Assembly (NCBI RefSeq): GCF_006874425.1
Contig: NZ_VIJZ01000003.1
Location: forward strand, 186,001-250,000
Length of the DNA stretch: 64,000 nucleotides
From: Paenibacillus ottowii
GTDB taxonomy: Bacteria > Bacillota > Bacilli > Paenibacillales > Paenibacillaceae
Reading direction: 5' to 3'
Positions 9,437 through 18,669 of this stretch are shown one piece after another. Both the position numbers and the translations under genes were made by a program. The notes under the pieces are model-generated. The model was not told the origin of the DNA, did no database searches, and was given only the letters and a program-made list of their open reading frames with translations. The stretch's first letter is position 1. Each line of letters starts with the position of its first letter.

Positions 9437-9464
9437 AGTCTGTCCGGTTTGGGAGAGTCTAAAC
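9437..9464 (-). promoter_or_regulatory. Sigma-F (forespore) type promoter of spoIIR
   Basis: On the minus strand GTTTA (9460-9464), a 14-base spacer, then GGACAGACT (9437-9445). This fits the B. subtilis sigma-F consensus GYWTA / GGNNANANT, with a spacer one base short of the usual 15. Transcription would start near 9430, about 30 bases ahead of the ATG. The assignment rests on consensus match plus the known biology of spoIIR. Confidence 0.6.
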
Positions 9465-9516
9465 CTATGAATCTCTTAAAAAATCGGGCATCGCAAACTT
9501 ATCGTCACCTAGAAAT

Positions 9517-9552
9517 ATAAAAAAGCCCAGATTTCATAATCTGGACTCTTTC
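9517..9552 (-). terminator. Intrinsic terminator after rodA
   Basis: On the minus strand GTCCAGATT / AATCTGGGC followed by TTTTTT. It separates rodA from spoIIR. Confidence 0.85.
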
Positions 9553-9609
9553 ATTTCACCGTTTCATCTCATACAAATCCCCATCAGCTTTTAGCTGCAA
9601 TTACCTGCA

Positions 9610-10803
9610 CTAAGCTTTTTTCGCCTTCGTCAAGCTTACTCTGGAAGGCTGCGGCAGGTCATCTTCCAGTTCTTGGCCATGGACCTTAATACTCATAACC
9701 AGGCCAATACTAGCCATGTTAATAAGCAACGAGGTACCCCCATAGCTTATGAACGGAAGCGTAATTCCCGTAAGTGGCATAATGCCCAGAAACGCACCAA
9801 TATTCTCAAAAATCTGATACAGCAACATGGACACAATCCCGACAATAATATACGGGCCAGCCCGATCCCGGCATTCCAGTGAAATCAGGATCATTCGATG
9901 TATCAATATAAAATATAGCAATAGCAGAACGGATGAACCTACGAATCCAAACTCCTCGGCTACAACTACAAAAATAGAATCCGCATACGTATAAGGAACA
10001 CGCCCGGACTGTACCGAGGTTCCTTGCAAAAAGCCCTTACCCATCATCCCGCCGGAAGCGATTGCCAGTTTGGCATTTTTGGTATGATAAGATGCCTTCG
10101 CGGTTGCTTTATCCGGTACCAGCCAAGGGTCCAAACGCTCTACCCAGTGACTACGGCCAATCCCCTTCATAAAGGAATCAATCTCATCGTGAAACGAAAT
10201 ATACGCTTTGATCCCCCCGCCAACGGCGACTGCAAAAACGATAAACCCGATCAGCGCATGGGATGCCTTCACATTACCAATCCATAGCATACCAATGACG
10301 ATGACAATGTAACCAAGCGCATTACCCAAGTCATTTTGTGCCATGACCATGGCAAACGGGACAAAGCTGACCAGTGCAACTGGAAGCACATCCTGAACAA
10401 AATACAGCTTGCTTTTGCGTTTTTTAACCAGCATGTACGTCAAAAAAATGATAAGAACCAGCTTGAATACCTCAGCAGGCTGAAGATTCAAACCGCCAAT
10501 TTTCAAGAACCCTTGAGAGTTATTAACCGTCCCGCCAAAAAAGCCGAGAATCAACAGAAAGATTCCGCCTCCATATACATACAAGGCTTTTTTAATGAAT
10601 ATCCGAAAATCGACTATCGCTAAACCCAAGATCACTACAAAGCCCAATATATAATACCCGATCATCTTCTGGTAATCGTTGCCGTGTTCTGCCAGGTTTG
10701 TAGGCCCCCTACCAGCACTGTATACCGTTATAATACTAATCGCCATGAGCAAAACCAGAATAAAAATAACCGGACCATCAACTTTTTTCAATTTCTGAAG
10801 CAT
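9610..10803 (-). CDS. rodA: FtsW/RodA/SpoVE-family cell-wall polymerase, RodA-like
   Basis: A 397-residue SEDS protein with about ten membrane segments. Conserved features are the loop with A-E-E-F-G-F-V-G-S and the C-terminal P-F-I-S-Y-G-G-T-S block. SEDS proteins polymerise peptidoglycan glycan strands from lipid II together with a class B PBP. The short N-terminus running into V-D-G-P-V-I-F and its isolated position suggest RodA (elongation) rather than FtsW, but paralogue choice from sequence alone is not certain. It lies between prmC and spoIIR, which is not the B. subtilis location. Confidence 0.85.
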   Translation of the reverse strand: MLQKLKKVDGPVIFILVLLMAISIITVYSAGRGPTNLAEHGNDYQKMIGYYILGFVVILGLAIVDFRIFIKKALYVYGGGIFLLILGFFGGTVNNSQGFLKIGGLNLQPAEVFKLVLIIFLTYMLVKKRKSKLYFVQDVLPVALVSFVPFAMVMAQNDLGNALGYIVIVIGMLWIGNVKASHALIGFIVFAVAVGGGIKAYISFHDEIDSFMKGIGRSHWVERLDPWLVPDKATAKASYHTKNAKLAIASGGMMGKGFLQGTSVQSGRVPYTYADSIFVVVAEEFGFVGSSVLLLLYFILIHRMILISLECRDRAGPYIIVGIVSMLLYQIFENIGAFLGIMPLTGITLPFISYGGTSLLINMASIGLVMSIKVHGQELEDDLPQPSRVSLTKAKKA

Positions 10804-10878
10804 GATTTCCCCCTGAGCCGTTTCTCGGTCATACTCCTCTTATTCTAAAGGAAAGACTCGCAAAAAGAAAATGCAGCA

Positions 10879-11778
10879 TTACTCCGAGACACCAAGGACA
10901 TGTCGCTCGATCCCAGCAAGGTCAGGAATGATTAAAATATTCCTCCAATGACCTGCCTGTTCCAGTAGATCAGCCACGTCTCTGGCCTGTCCCATCCCCA
11001 GCTCAAACCCGATTAGCCGGGGGGGAGTCTGAAGGAGTCCCAACTGCTCTAGCATGGCCCGATACGGGCCAAGCCCGTCAGGACCTCCGTCCAGCGCCAT
11101 CCGCGGCTCATGGTCGCGCACCTCTGGCTGCAAGCCAGCGATGTCAGCAGCCGGAATATATGGCGGGTTGGACACAAGGATGTCCACCGCCGTGCCCGCA
11201 AACGGCCTTAGCAGATCGCCCTCGCGGAATTCTACGGCTGCGCCGTTATGAGCGGCGTTCTGAGCCGCCATTTTGAGCGCAGCGGCAGAAATATCCCCCG
11301 CCGCCACGTGCCAGCGCGGCCGCTCAGCTGCCAGCGTCACGGCAATCGCGCCGCTGCCCGTACCGATGTCAAGCGCGTGCGGAGCGCCGCTTGGCCACAG
11401 CCGGTCGCCGTGCTGAAGTATCGCTTCGACGAGCAATTCTGTCTCAGGGCGCGGAATCAGCACCGACGGTGAAACTGCGAACGGGCGGCCGTAAAATTCC
11501 TGCCGTCCGATAATATACTGCGCCGGTTCTCCCGCAGCTTTGCGGGCGATGATCCGTTCCCATGCCTTCTTGACGGAGGAAGGGAATTGATCACCCAATG
11601 CAGCGTAGAATCTCGTTCCCTCCAGCCCAAGCGCATGTTCCAGCAGCAAGCGGGCATTATGCTGCGGCTCCAACACGCCGCAACTTCCTAAAAAAGAAGA
11701 AGCCTCAACTAAGGCTTCTCTGATACTCATGTTCCGTTCCGGCGGCATCCGATACACACAATCGCGTTCGTTCCCCAA
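10879..11778 (-). CDS. prmC: Release factor glutamine methyltransferase
   Basis: A SAM-dependent methyltransferase of up to 299 residues. It has the SAM-binding D-I-G-T-G-S-G-A-I block and the catalytic N-P-P-Y motif. It methylates the Gln of the GGQ motif of RF1 and RF2; its partner RF1 is encoded immediately upstream. The stop of prfA and the TTG at 11778 are 3 bases apart, and an AGAGG within the end of prfA serves as the ribosome binding site. An ATG 16 codons further in (M-S-I-R-E) is an alternative start. The central part is GC-rich. Confidence 0.96.
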   Translation of the reverse strand: MGNERDCVYRMPPERNMSIREALVEASSFLGSCGVLEPQHNARLLLEHALGLEGTRFYAALGDQFPSSVKKAWERIIARKAAGEPAQYIIGRQEFYGRPFAVSPSVLIPRPETELLVEAILQHGDRLWPSGAPHALDIGTGSGAIAVTLAAERPRWHVAAGDISAAALKMAAQNAAHNGAAVEFREGDLLRPFAGTAVDILVSNPPYIPAADIAGLQPEVRDHEPRMALDGGPDGLGPYRAMLEQLGLLQTPPRLIGFELGMGQARDVADLLEQAGHWRNILIIPDLAGIERHVLGVSE

Positions 11779-11781
11779 AAC

Positions 11782-12849
11782 TTAAACCTCTTGTTCCATC
11801 AAATCAGCCTGCTCTGCAATGGTGAGTGCTGATACGATTTCTTCGATCTCTCCATTCATCACCTGATCCAGCTTATGCATGGTCAGACCAATGCGATGAT
11901 CCGTTACACGGCTTTGCGGGAAGTTGTAGGTACGTATACGCTCACTGCGGTCCCCGGTACCTACTTTGCTCTTACGCTCGCCTGCATATTTGGCTTCCTC
12001 TTCCTGACGCATCATATCCGAAATACGGGCGCGCAAAACTTGCAGTGCCTTCTCCTTGTTGGAGTTCTGGGACTTGCCGTCCTGACAGGTTGCCACAATA
12101 CCTGTTGGCATATGCGTTACACGCACCGCCGACTTGGTTGTATTAACGGATTGACCGCCCGCACCACTGGAGCAGAAAGTATCCACGCGGATATCCTTGT
12201 CTAAAATTTCGATATCCACTTCCTCTGCCTCTGGCATCACGGACACCGTAGAGGTAGATGTATGAATACGTCCACCGGATTCTGTAGTCGGAATCCGCTG
12301 TACACGGTGTGCGCCACTTTCGAATTTCATTTTGCTGTATGCACCGCGTCCGTTAATCATGAAGATAACCTCTTTAAAACCTCCAAGGTCATTCATGTTC
12401 GCATCCATCAGCTCTACACGCCAGCCTTGGGCATCTGCATAACGGGTGTACATCCGGTACAAGTCCGCTGCAAACAGTGCGGCCTCGTCACCGCCCGCAG
12501 CACCACGAATTTCAATAATAACGTTCTTATCATCATTCGGGTCCTTCGGCAGCAGCAAAATACGAATTTTCTCGTCCAGCTCCCGCTTACGGGCACTCAG
12601 TTCTTCAATCTCCATTTTGACCATTTCACGCATCTCGTCGTCCAGCTTTTCAGCCTGCATGGCTTTAGCAGCGTCCAGCTCCTCAACGACAGTTTTATAT
12701 TCGGTATATGCTTCATAAGCAGGCTGTAAATCAGACTGTTCTTTGGAATAATCTCTAAGTTTTTTGCTATCGTTCGCCACATCCGGATCGCAGAGCAGTT
12801 CGCTCAGTTTATCGTAGCGGTCCGCCAATGATTGCAATCGGTCCAACAA
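11782..12849 (-). CDS. prfA: Peptide chain release factor 1
   Basis: RF1 of about 355 residues. It contains the G-A-G-G-Q-S-V-N loop that triggers peptidyl-tRNA hydrolysis at UAA and UAG. A GTG is available at 12858, but it overlaps the AGAGG. The TTG at 12849, 8 bases after AGAGG, gives L-L-D-R-L-Q-S-L, matching the M-L-D-R-L start of B. subtilis RF1. It heads the prfA-prmC pair. The 200 bases upstream hold no gene before the displaced ychF terminator. Confidence 0.97.
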   Translation of the reverse strand: MLDRLQSLADRYDKLSELLCDPDVANDSKKLRDYSKEQSDLQPAYEAYTEYKTVVEELDAAKAMQAEKLDDEMREMVKMEIEELSARKRELDEKIRILLLPKDPNDDKNVIIEIRGAAGGDEAALFAADLYRMYTRYADAQGWRVELMDANMNDLGGFKEVIFMINGRGAYSKMKFESGAHRVQRIPTTESGGRIHTSTSTVSVMPEAEEVDIEILDKDIRVDTFCSSGAGGQSVNTTKSAVRVTHMPTGIVATCQDGKSQNSNKEKALQVLRARISDMMRQEEEAKYAGERKSKVGTGDRSERIRTYNFPQSRVTDHRIGLTMHKLDQVMNGEIEEIVSALTIAEQADLMEQEV

Positions 12850-13063
12850 GCGATTCACCTCTTCAGTTAAATTAATATGAAACCAGCATAAATTCGCTGG
12901 CTACAGCTCTTTATTATAACAACTTTTCGATTAATTAGCTACATAAAATACTTGCTAATTTAGGTTTTTGCAAAAATTCGCAAATCACTTGAAGTCGAAT
13001 ACACCAAATCTCTTTTAGCGCTTTGTATAACAAGCTTCCAACTAAGAAAAAAATGCGAGTCAA

Positions 13064-13095
13064 ATAAAAAGCCGCCGCCCGGGACAGGCAGCGAC
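13064..13095 (-). terminator. Intrinsic terminator, probably the original ychF terminator
   Basis: On the minus strand an 11-base stem GTCGCTGCCTG / CGGGCGGCGGC (with G-T pairs) is followed by TTTTT. No minus-strand gene lies directly upstream of it except ychF, from which it is now separated by the IS30 element. Confidence 0.75.
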
Positions 13096-13150
13096 TACGT
13101 AACTGATATATATAGGAAACCCATATACATTCACCTAATATGTTTATATA

Positions 13151-13177
13151 TGACGGATTGTAATATGAAGTGCGACA
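13151..13177 (+). repeat. Left inverted repeat of IS30-family element
   Basis: Begins TGACGGATTGT and ends AAGTGCGACA. The first 11 and last 10 bases match the complement of the right end. Confidence 0.9.
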
Positions 13178-13265
13178 CCTACTGGAAATAAATAAAAAAT
13201 GGCCCATGGCCGGATTCGTGTAGAATGAAGGTTCCTACACCACATTCACACAAGGAGAATCCACC

Positions 13266-14222
13266 ATGAGCTACACACATCTTAGCATAATCGAGCGCAG
13301 CAAGCTAGAAATCCTCCACCAGCAGGGGAAAAGTGCTCGAACCATTGCCAGTGAATTGGGCAGGCATCATGCCACCATTTGCCGAGAACTCCGTCGAAAT
13401 GAAACGCAGAAGCCCTATTGTGCCGAGCGATCTCAGGAGAGCTATGTCCAGCGACGTAAGTCCTCCGTCCCAGCCGGAAAATGGACACCACAGCAGTCGG
13501 TCCTTATTGAAGAAAAGCTTCATGCCACGTGGTCTCCCGAGCAGATCGTAGAACGACTCCGTCAAGAGGGACACCCTGTGGTCTGCTTTAAAACCATCTA
13601 TCGCTGGCTATATACAGGCCGTTTGGTGAAAGGAGTGCTTGCCGTCCTACGCCACAAAGGTAAACGGCAGAAGCCTGTAGAGACACGCGGCAAGTTCGCT
13701 GTGGGTAAGACCATCTCTCAGCGTCCGAAAGAGGTTCGTTCCCGGAAAACCTTCGGTCATTGGGAGCTCGATACGGTCGTCTCGGGCCGTGGGAAAAGCA
13801 AGGGCTGCGTAGCTACATTCATCGAACGCAAGACCCGACTGTACACCGCCGTTCCCATGCCTGACCGTACAGCTTTGTCCATGGAAATTGCTTTTGGTGT
13901 AGTAGCCTCGCAGTACCCTGACGGTGCATTTCAAACCGCTACTGCAGATCGTGGCAAGGAATTTGCCTGTTACGCCAGCTTGGAAGAAGCTCATGGCCTA
14001 CAGGTATATTTCGCAGATCCGTATTCTTCCTGGCAACGCGGCTCGAATGAGAATGCCAATGGCCTCTTGCGAGAGTTTTTTCCCAAGGGGACAGATTTTG
14101 CGCAAATCACGGATGAAGCCTTGGAGACTGCTCTGCGCTTGATCAACCATAGACCACGAAAATGCTTGGGTTGGAGAACCGCTCACGAATCCTTTTCAGA
14201 GGAACTGTCGCACTTAGCTTGA
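13266..14222 (+). CDS. IS30-family transposase
   Basis: A 318-residue transposase. The N-terminal helix-turn-helix region (S-Y-T-H-L-S, I-A-S-E-L-G-R-H-H-A-T-I) binds the ends. The DDE catalytic core follows: D in G-H-W-E-L-D-T-V, D in A-T-A-D-R-G-K-E-F, and E in the family signature N-E-N-A-N-G-L-L-R-E-F-F-P. AAGGAG lies 8 bases before the ATG. Its TGA stop codon lies inside the right inverted repeat, as in many compact insertion sequences. No frameshift is visible. Confidence 0.97.
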   Translation: MSYTHLSIIERSKLEILHQQGKSARTIASELGRHHATICRELRRNETQKPYCAERSQESYVQRRKSSVPAGKWTPQQSVLIEEKLHATWSPEQIVERLRQEGHPVVCFKTIYRWLYTGRLVKGVLAVLRHKGKRQKPVETRGKFAVGKTISQRPKEVRSRKTFGHWELDTVVSGRGKSKGCVATFIERKTRLYTAVPMPDRTALSMEIAFGVVASQYPDGAFQTATADRGKEFACYASLEEAHGLQVYFADPYSSWQRGSNENANGLLREFFPKGTDFAQITDEALETALRLINHRPRKCLGWRTAHESFSEELSHLA

Positions 14223-14232
14223 CAATCCGTCA
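14206..14232 (-). repeat. Right inverted repeat of IS30-family element
   Basis: Reads TGTCGCACTT at its inner end and ACAATCCGTCA at its outer end, the complement of the left repeat with about five mismatches in the middle. It overlaps the last codons and stop of the transposase gene. Confidence 0.9.
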
Positions 14233-14265
14233 TATAAACACTGGTACTATACACTGAAATGCATA

Positions 14266-15366
14266 CTAGACATTAAAACGGAAATGCATAACGTCTCCGT
14301 CCTGCACCACATATTCCTTGCCTTCCAAACGAAGCTGACCACGTTCTTTGGCCCCGTTCATAGAACCAGCAGCAACCAAATCATCATAGGATACAACCTC
14401 AGCGCGAATAAATCCGCGTTCAAAATCCGAGTGGATTACGCCGGCAGCGCCAGGTGCTTTGGTTCCTTTGTGAATCGTCCATGCGCGCACTTCCTGCACA
14501 CCTGCTGTAAAATACGTATACAGCCCCAACAAGCGGTAAGCTGCTTTGATCAGACGGTTCAGACCGGATTCAGCCAGCCCCAGTTCCTCAAGGAACATTG
14601 CCTTGTCTTCGCCTTCCAGTTCGGCAATTTCAGCCTCTACTTTGGCGCTGATCGGTACCACTTCAGCATTTTCCGCTATCGCAAATTCACGTACCTTTTG
14701 CACATATGGATTGCTGTCCGCTTCCGTTACACCATCTTCACTGACATTAGCCGCATACAGTACAGGCTTCATCGTGAGCAAATGAAGGTCACGTATAATC
14801 AGCTTTTCATCTTCTGTCAATTCTACGCTACGTGCAGGCTTGTCAGCATACAGCGATTCCTTGATCCGCTCCAGCACTTCAACTTCTTGGGCGTACTGCT
14901 TGTTACCGCCCTTCATGTTCTTGCGGGAACGCTCAATGCGCTTGTCTACACTTTCGATATCCGCCAGAATCAATTCCAAATTGATCGTTTGAATGTCGCT
15001 GATCGGGTCAATTTTGCCGTCCACATGAGTAATATTCTCATCTTCAAAGCAGCGTACCACATGAACAATGGCATCTACTTCACGAATATGAGCCAAAAAT
15101 TTGTTACCCAAACCCTCACCTTTACTGGCGCCTCGTACAAGTCCAGCAATATCAACAAACTCAAAAGCCGTTGGCACCGTTTTGTTTGGTACTACCAGTT
15201 CAGTCAGCTTATCCAGCCGCTCATCCGGTACTTCAACAACTCCTACATTGGGGTCAATTGTACAAAATGGATAGTTTGCGGATTCCGCTCCCGCCTGCGT
15301 TATTGCGTTAAACAGTGTTGATTTGCCCACGTTCGGCAAGCCCACGATCCCCGCTTTTAAAGCCAT
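14266..15366 (-). CDS. ychF: Redox-regulated ATPase YchF (OLA1 family)
   Basis: A 366-residue P-loop protein of the Obg-related family. It has G1 G-L-P-N-V-G-K-S-T at residue 8, the N-Y-P-F-C-T-I-D segment, D-I-A-G-L-V-R-G-A-S-K-G-E-G-L (G3), a coiled helical region and a C-terminal TGS domain. YchF/OLA1 prefers ATP over GTP and binds ribosomes. It is monocistronic here. Its terminator now lies 1.1 kb downstream because an IS30 element has inserted after the stop codon. Confidence 0.97.
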   Translation of the reverse strand: MALKAGIVGLPNVGKSTLFNAITQAGAESANYPFCTIDPNVGVVEVPDERLDKLTELVVPNKTVPTAFEFVDIAGLVRGASKGEGLGNKFLAHIREVDAIVHVVRCFEDENITHVDGKIDPISDIQTINLELILADIESVDKRIERSRKNMKGGNKQYAQEVEVLERIKESLYADKPARSVELTEDEKLIIRDLHLLTMKPVLYAANVSEDGVTEADSNPYVQKVREFAIAENAEVVPISAKVEAEIAELEGEDKAMFLEELGLAESGLNRLIKAAYRLLGLYTYFTAGVQEVRAWTIHKGTKAPGAAGVIHSDFERGFIRAEVVSYDDLVAAGSMNGAKERGQLRLEGKEYVVQDGDVMHFRFNV

Positions 15367-15517
15367 AATCAGAACAACTCCCGTTTATATAAAATATGCG
15401 TTATACCATCTGTCAGTTTACCAACCCACATTATATAGGAGAACCTATACATGCGGCAAGCATATGACTGTGAATTTAGGATTTTGCTGCATCCCTATAC
15501 CCTATTTAGATATTTAT

Positions 15518-16009
15518 TTAGATTTCCTTGCTCATCTGGATATCCGTAACCCGATAACCCGACTTGCGATATACATGCAAAGCCCGCTCATTATGCCCGA
15601 ATACATGCAGACCGATGCGAACCGCACCCAGCCTCCGAGCTTCTTGTTCCAACGCCTGCATCGTCAACGTACCCAGACCTCGTCCCTGATATGAATCGTA
15701 AACGAGAATATCCAGCAAAAAGGCCTCTTTGCCCTGCGTACCTTCTGTAATATTGAACCAGATATATCCCACTTCCTCTGGGCCCTGACCCGCACTAGCT
15801 GAATACTCAAGCATGTACAGGTGAGCATGGGGCGTATCTAGCCTTTGCGGCAAATATGTTGCAAAGCTCTCCTTTGCCCGTTCCGGTGCCTCTTCCACCG
15901 TCCACGTGCCTGCCTGGATTTTCTCCTCCGCATAATCCGCGAGCGAGCGCTGCTCAAAGCGTTCATATTGCTCGGCGTTCATCGGAACCAACTTGATGAA
16001 TCCACTCAT
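15518..16009 (-). CDS. GNAT-family N-acetyltransferase
   Basis: A 163-residue GNAT protein. The acetyl-CoA pyrophosphate loop is Q-G-R-G-L-G-T near residue 113, followed by the L-H-V-F-G-H-N-E-R-A motif that ends the fold. The acceptor substrate is unknown. Its ATG overlaps the fni stop codon by four bases (ATGA), so it is translationally coupled to fni. No terminator was seen in the 150 bases after it. Confidence 0.88.
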   Translation of the reverse strand: MSGFIKLVPMNAEQYERFEQRSLADYAEEKIQAGTWTVEEAPERAKESFATYLPQRLDTPHAHLYMLEYSASAGQGPEEVGYIWFNITEGTQGKEAFLLDILVYDSYQGRGLGTLTMQALEQEARRLGAVRIGLHVFGHNERALHVYRKSGYRVTDIQMSKEI

Positions 16010-17106
16010 CCGTTCACCTTCCTTCTTAGTCTGGTCGTATCTTTAAGACCTTCAATCTCTGCTACTCCGATGCCGAACATGACTGTAAGCAATTCCAGCT
16101 CCACTTGCTCCAATCGCGCTTCCAGCGCCTCGCTTGAGGCGACCGCCGAGCCAAGCAAAGAGCGACCAAAGCCTGCCATGTCAGCGCCCAAAGCTAGTAC
16201 CTTCGCAGCATCGACACCATTTTTTAGTCCACCGCTACCGATCAGAGTGCCATTAGGCTGAGCTGCTCTAACCTCCACGATACAATCAGCGGTCGAATTG
16301 CCCCAATCCGCAAATGCCTCCGCCGCTGCACGGCGTACAGGATCAGGATTACGAAATTTCTCCACCTGGCTCCAGCTTGTCCCGCCCGCACCAGCCACAT
16401 CAATAAAAGCGGCGCCTGCATCGTACAATCTCGATGCCGTCTCGCCATCTATGCCCCAGCCTACTTCCTTCACGCCTACAGGCACCGAAAGACGACGACA
16501 CAACTCTTTGATGCGATCAAGCAGTCCGCTAAAATCCAAATTCCCTTCCGGTTGGAAAATCTCCTGCAATCCGTTCAAGTGCAGCACCAACATATCCGCT
16601 CCGGCAATTTCCACTGCACGTTGGCAATCGTCCACACCAAATCCGTAGTTGAGCTGCACTGCTCCCAGATTGGCAAGGATCGGGATGCTGGGCGCTAGAC
16701 GGCGGACCGCAAAGGTTGAAGCCAATTCCTCTTTTTCCACCGCAGCTCGTACAGAGCCGACGCCCAACGCCCAGCCGCGTCTTTCTGCGGTCTCTGCCAA
16801 TCGCTCATTAATCGCTCCTGTCTCCGCGCTGCCGCCAGTCATAGAACTGATGAGCAGCGGTGTCCGTACAGCGCGTCCCATAAAAGTTGTATCCAGACGC
16901 ACCTCGTCAAAATGCAGCTCAGGCAAAGCGCAGTGCTTAAAAGCATAGCGCTCCAGTCCGCTGGTGACCCCATGTCCGGCCACATCTTCTTGCAGACAAA
17001 GACGGACATGCTCAATTTTCCGTTCACCTGTCTGCGCAACAGGCAACAAAGAGCCGGATCTGTCTGGGTCGTTAGGTGATCCCTTTATATTTTCAGCATT
17101 ACTCAT
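16006..17106 (-). CDS. fni: Type 2 isopentenyl-diphosphate delta-isomerase
   Basis: A 366-residue FMN-dependent TIM-barrel enzyme that interconverts IPP and DMAPP. Recognisable blocks are R-K-I-E-H-V near the start, S-S-M-T-G-G, L-H-L-N, and the G-A-G-G-T-S-W and I-G-S-G-G phosphate-binding loops. It is unrelated to the type 1 enzyme and typical of Gram-positive bacteria using the MEP pathway. GAGGTG lies 8 bases before the ATG. It is followed by a coupled acetyltransferase gene. Confidence 0.95.
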   Translation of the reverse strand: MSNAENIKGSPNDPDRSGSLLPVAQTGERKIEHVRLCLQEDVAGHGVTSGLERYAFKHCALPELHFDEVRLDTTFMGRAVRTPLLISSMTGGSAETGAINERLAETAERRGWALGVGSVRAAVEKEELASTFAVRRLAPSIPILANLGAVQLNYGFGVDDCQRAVEIAGADMLVLHLNGLQEIFQPEGNLDFSGLLDRIKELCRRLSVPVGVKEVGWGIDGETASRLYDAGAAFIDVAGAGGTSWSQVEKFRNPDPVRRAAAEAFADWGNSTADCIVEVRAAQPNGTLIGSGGLKNGVDAAKVLALGADMAGFGRSLLGSAVASSEALEARLEQVELELLTVMFGIGVAEIEGLKDTTRLRRKVNG

Positions 17107-17315
17107 CTATGTTTCACCTCACTCACTCAATCACTCTGTTTGTTCCAGATTCATGAAGCACAAATAAGACCGTTCCCGAACACGGTAACCGATCTATTTA
17201 TTGTCTCCTATTTCAAATATCAGGCTCTTAAAGCAGTTATTTTAAGATATTTTCATTGTATCATGGATGAAAAAATATATACACGACCGTAAACATTTTT
17301 TCTCGCCTATGGAAT

Positions 17316-17350
17316 TGAAAAAGCAGTACCTGCTTGAGGTGCTGCTTTTC
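17316..17350 (-). terminator. Intrinsic terminator of the DUF606/Crp operon
   Basis: On the minus strand AAAAGCAGCACCT / AGGTACTGCTTTT runs into T residues, 10 bases after the DUF606 stop codon. Confidence 0.88.
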
Positions 17351-17358
17351 TGCCTCCT

Positions 17359-17850
17359 TTAGCCCTTCATCGAATCAGGTATAGGTGTAGTATTTTCTTG
17401 CGGTTCCTTAGTACGTCCTTGACCAAGCTTGAATACTAGAATACCGCCGATAATGACGATTACACCGATCAACTTATTTAAGGTAAACGGAATTTTTTCT
17501 AATCCCAGCCACCCTAAAGAATCCCATAACAGGGCGGTACCCAATTGTGCCGTCAATACGATGGAGATTGCATAGGTGGGACCCAGTCGCTTCATTCCTT
17601 GCACCAGACAGAACACAACGCCGACACCAATCATGCCGCTGAACCAGTACCATGGCTGCATATGCTGTAAAACAAATGTATTTTTTCCTTCAAAAATAAG
17701 ACTCCCCAGCAAGGAAGCCAAGAACCCCGTTCCCAATACCAATGTCGTGGTGGCCCACGAACCTGTCCGCTCATTCACCTTATTATTGAATATCGTTTGC
17801 AGACTGACCAAAGCACCTGCAATAATTGCCAATATAAGTCCTAATAACAT
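17359..17850 (-). CDS. DUF606 (YdcZ/DMT-type) half-size membrane transporter
   Basis: About 163 residues with five hydrophobic segments. It contains the family's early Q-T-I-F-N-N-K-V-N motif and a conserved central G-x-x-G-V-V-F-C. DUF606 proteins are short relatives of drug/metabolite transporters that often occur as pairs forming one antiparallel carrier. An ATG at 17889 has no good ribosome binding site, while the ATG at 17850 has GGGAG 8 bases upstream. It is the last gene of an operon with a Crp/Fnr regulator and a second DUF606 protein. Substrate unknown. Confidence 0.85.
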   Translation of the reverse strand: MLLGLILAIIAGALVSLQTIFNNKVNERTGSWATTTLVLGTGFLASLLGSLIFEGKNTFVLQHMQPWYWFSGMIGVGVVFCLVQGMKRLGPTYAISIVLTAQLGTALLWDSLGWLGLEKIPFTLNKLIGVIVIIGGILVFKLGQGRTKEPQENTTPIPDSMKG

Positions 17851-17907
17851 ATTTAACTCTCCCTTGATAGTCCCTTTATTGTTCCGCATTTATTCAATGC
17901 CCTATGA

Positions 17908-18612
17908 TTACAACGATTCATAAATATTATGGCCCGCCAGTTCACTCAAACCTTTTCTGTCCCGAATGACAATGTAGCCTTTTGCCCGTTCAACCAATCC
18001 CTCTTCAATCATCTTGCGAATGACACGGTTGAGGTGCCTGTAGCTGGTTCCGATCAAATTTGCCACATCTACCAGACTGGATACCCGCAGTTCCTCATGA
18101 AAGTCAGAATTGGATTCGTCAAAAGAAACAGATAGCAGGTAGCTCGCCAGCCTGACTTCCACCGGATACATCAGGTTGAAGCTGGAGAAATCAGAATCCA
18201 GGCAAAATTTTCGCGTGACAATATCCAATAGGAACTGTAGTAATGGAGCATAATCTCTGCCGTACTTATTCATCCATTGATGATGGACACCAATCACATA
18301 AATCGGCGACACGGCCTCTACTGTATTGATGACATGACTACCACGAATATATTCAACATCGCCTATAACCTCGATCGGTGTTTTAAAACAAAGGATTAGC
18401 GTCTTTCCTTCTGTAGAGTTGGTAAAAATTTTAACCTTGCCCTGCACCAGAATATACAGATGTTCAATGGCATCCCCCTGCGAACAGAGCTTTTCCCCTT
18501 GCTCCAAACGGTGCAGCGACAAATGGGGATGTAGCGGCTCGTAGAGTACGGATTCTAACTGATGCAGCTGCAAAAAATATTTCAGCTGCTCTTGATCCTG
18601 TATTTCTCTCAT
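17908..18612 (-). CDS. Crp/Fnr-family transcriptional regulator
   Basis: 234 residues. An N-terminal cyclic-nucleotide-type sensory beta-barrel covers about residues 30-130. A C-terminal winged helix contains L-V-D-V-A-N-L-I-G-T-S-Y-R-H-L-N-R-V. There is no N-terminal Cys cluster of the Fnr type, so an iron-sulphur oxygen sensor is unlikely. It resembles YeiL-like members. It lies between two DUF606 transporter genes, all on one strand, and probably controls them. The palindrome in front of the operon is a candidate binding site. Confidence 0.88.
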   Translation of the reverse strand: MREIQDQEQLKYFLQLHQLESVLYEPLHPHLSLHRLEQGEKLCSQGDAIEHLYILVQGKVKIFTNSTEGKTLILCFKTPIEVIGDVEYIRGSHVINTVEAVSPIYVIGVHHQWMNKYGRDYAPLLQFLLDIVTRKFCLDSDFSSFNLMYPVEVRLASYLLSVSFDESNSDFHEELRVSSLVDVANLIGTSYRHLNRVIRKMIEEGLVERAKGYIVIRDRKGLSELAGHNIYESL

Positions 18613-18669
18613 TCCTTAGCTCACCTTCAATTTCTACGGCCTAAGCTTTTTCTGTAATAAAGTTCTACT

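Larger units (their letters stand above)
13151..14232 (+). mobile_element. Complete IS30-family insertion sequence, 1082 bp
   Basis: The element is bounded by imperfect 27-base inverted repeats and carries one transposase gene. It is flanked on both sides by TATA (13147-13150 and 14233-14236), which could be a target duplication. Because TATA is palindromic, duplication length is ambiguous; IS30 elements usually duplicate 2-4 bases. The open reading frame and both ends are intact, so it looks recently active. It sits between the ychF stop codon and the ychF terminator. Confidence 0.93.

Noticed and set aside
14284..15321. 345-codon plus-strand frame opposite ychF
   Set aside because: It lies entirely antisense to a strongly conserved gene and has no family features; a codon-usage shadow.
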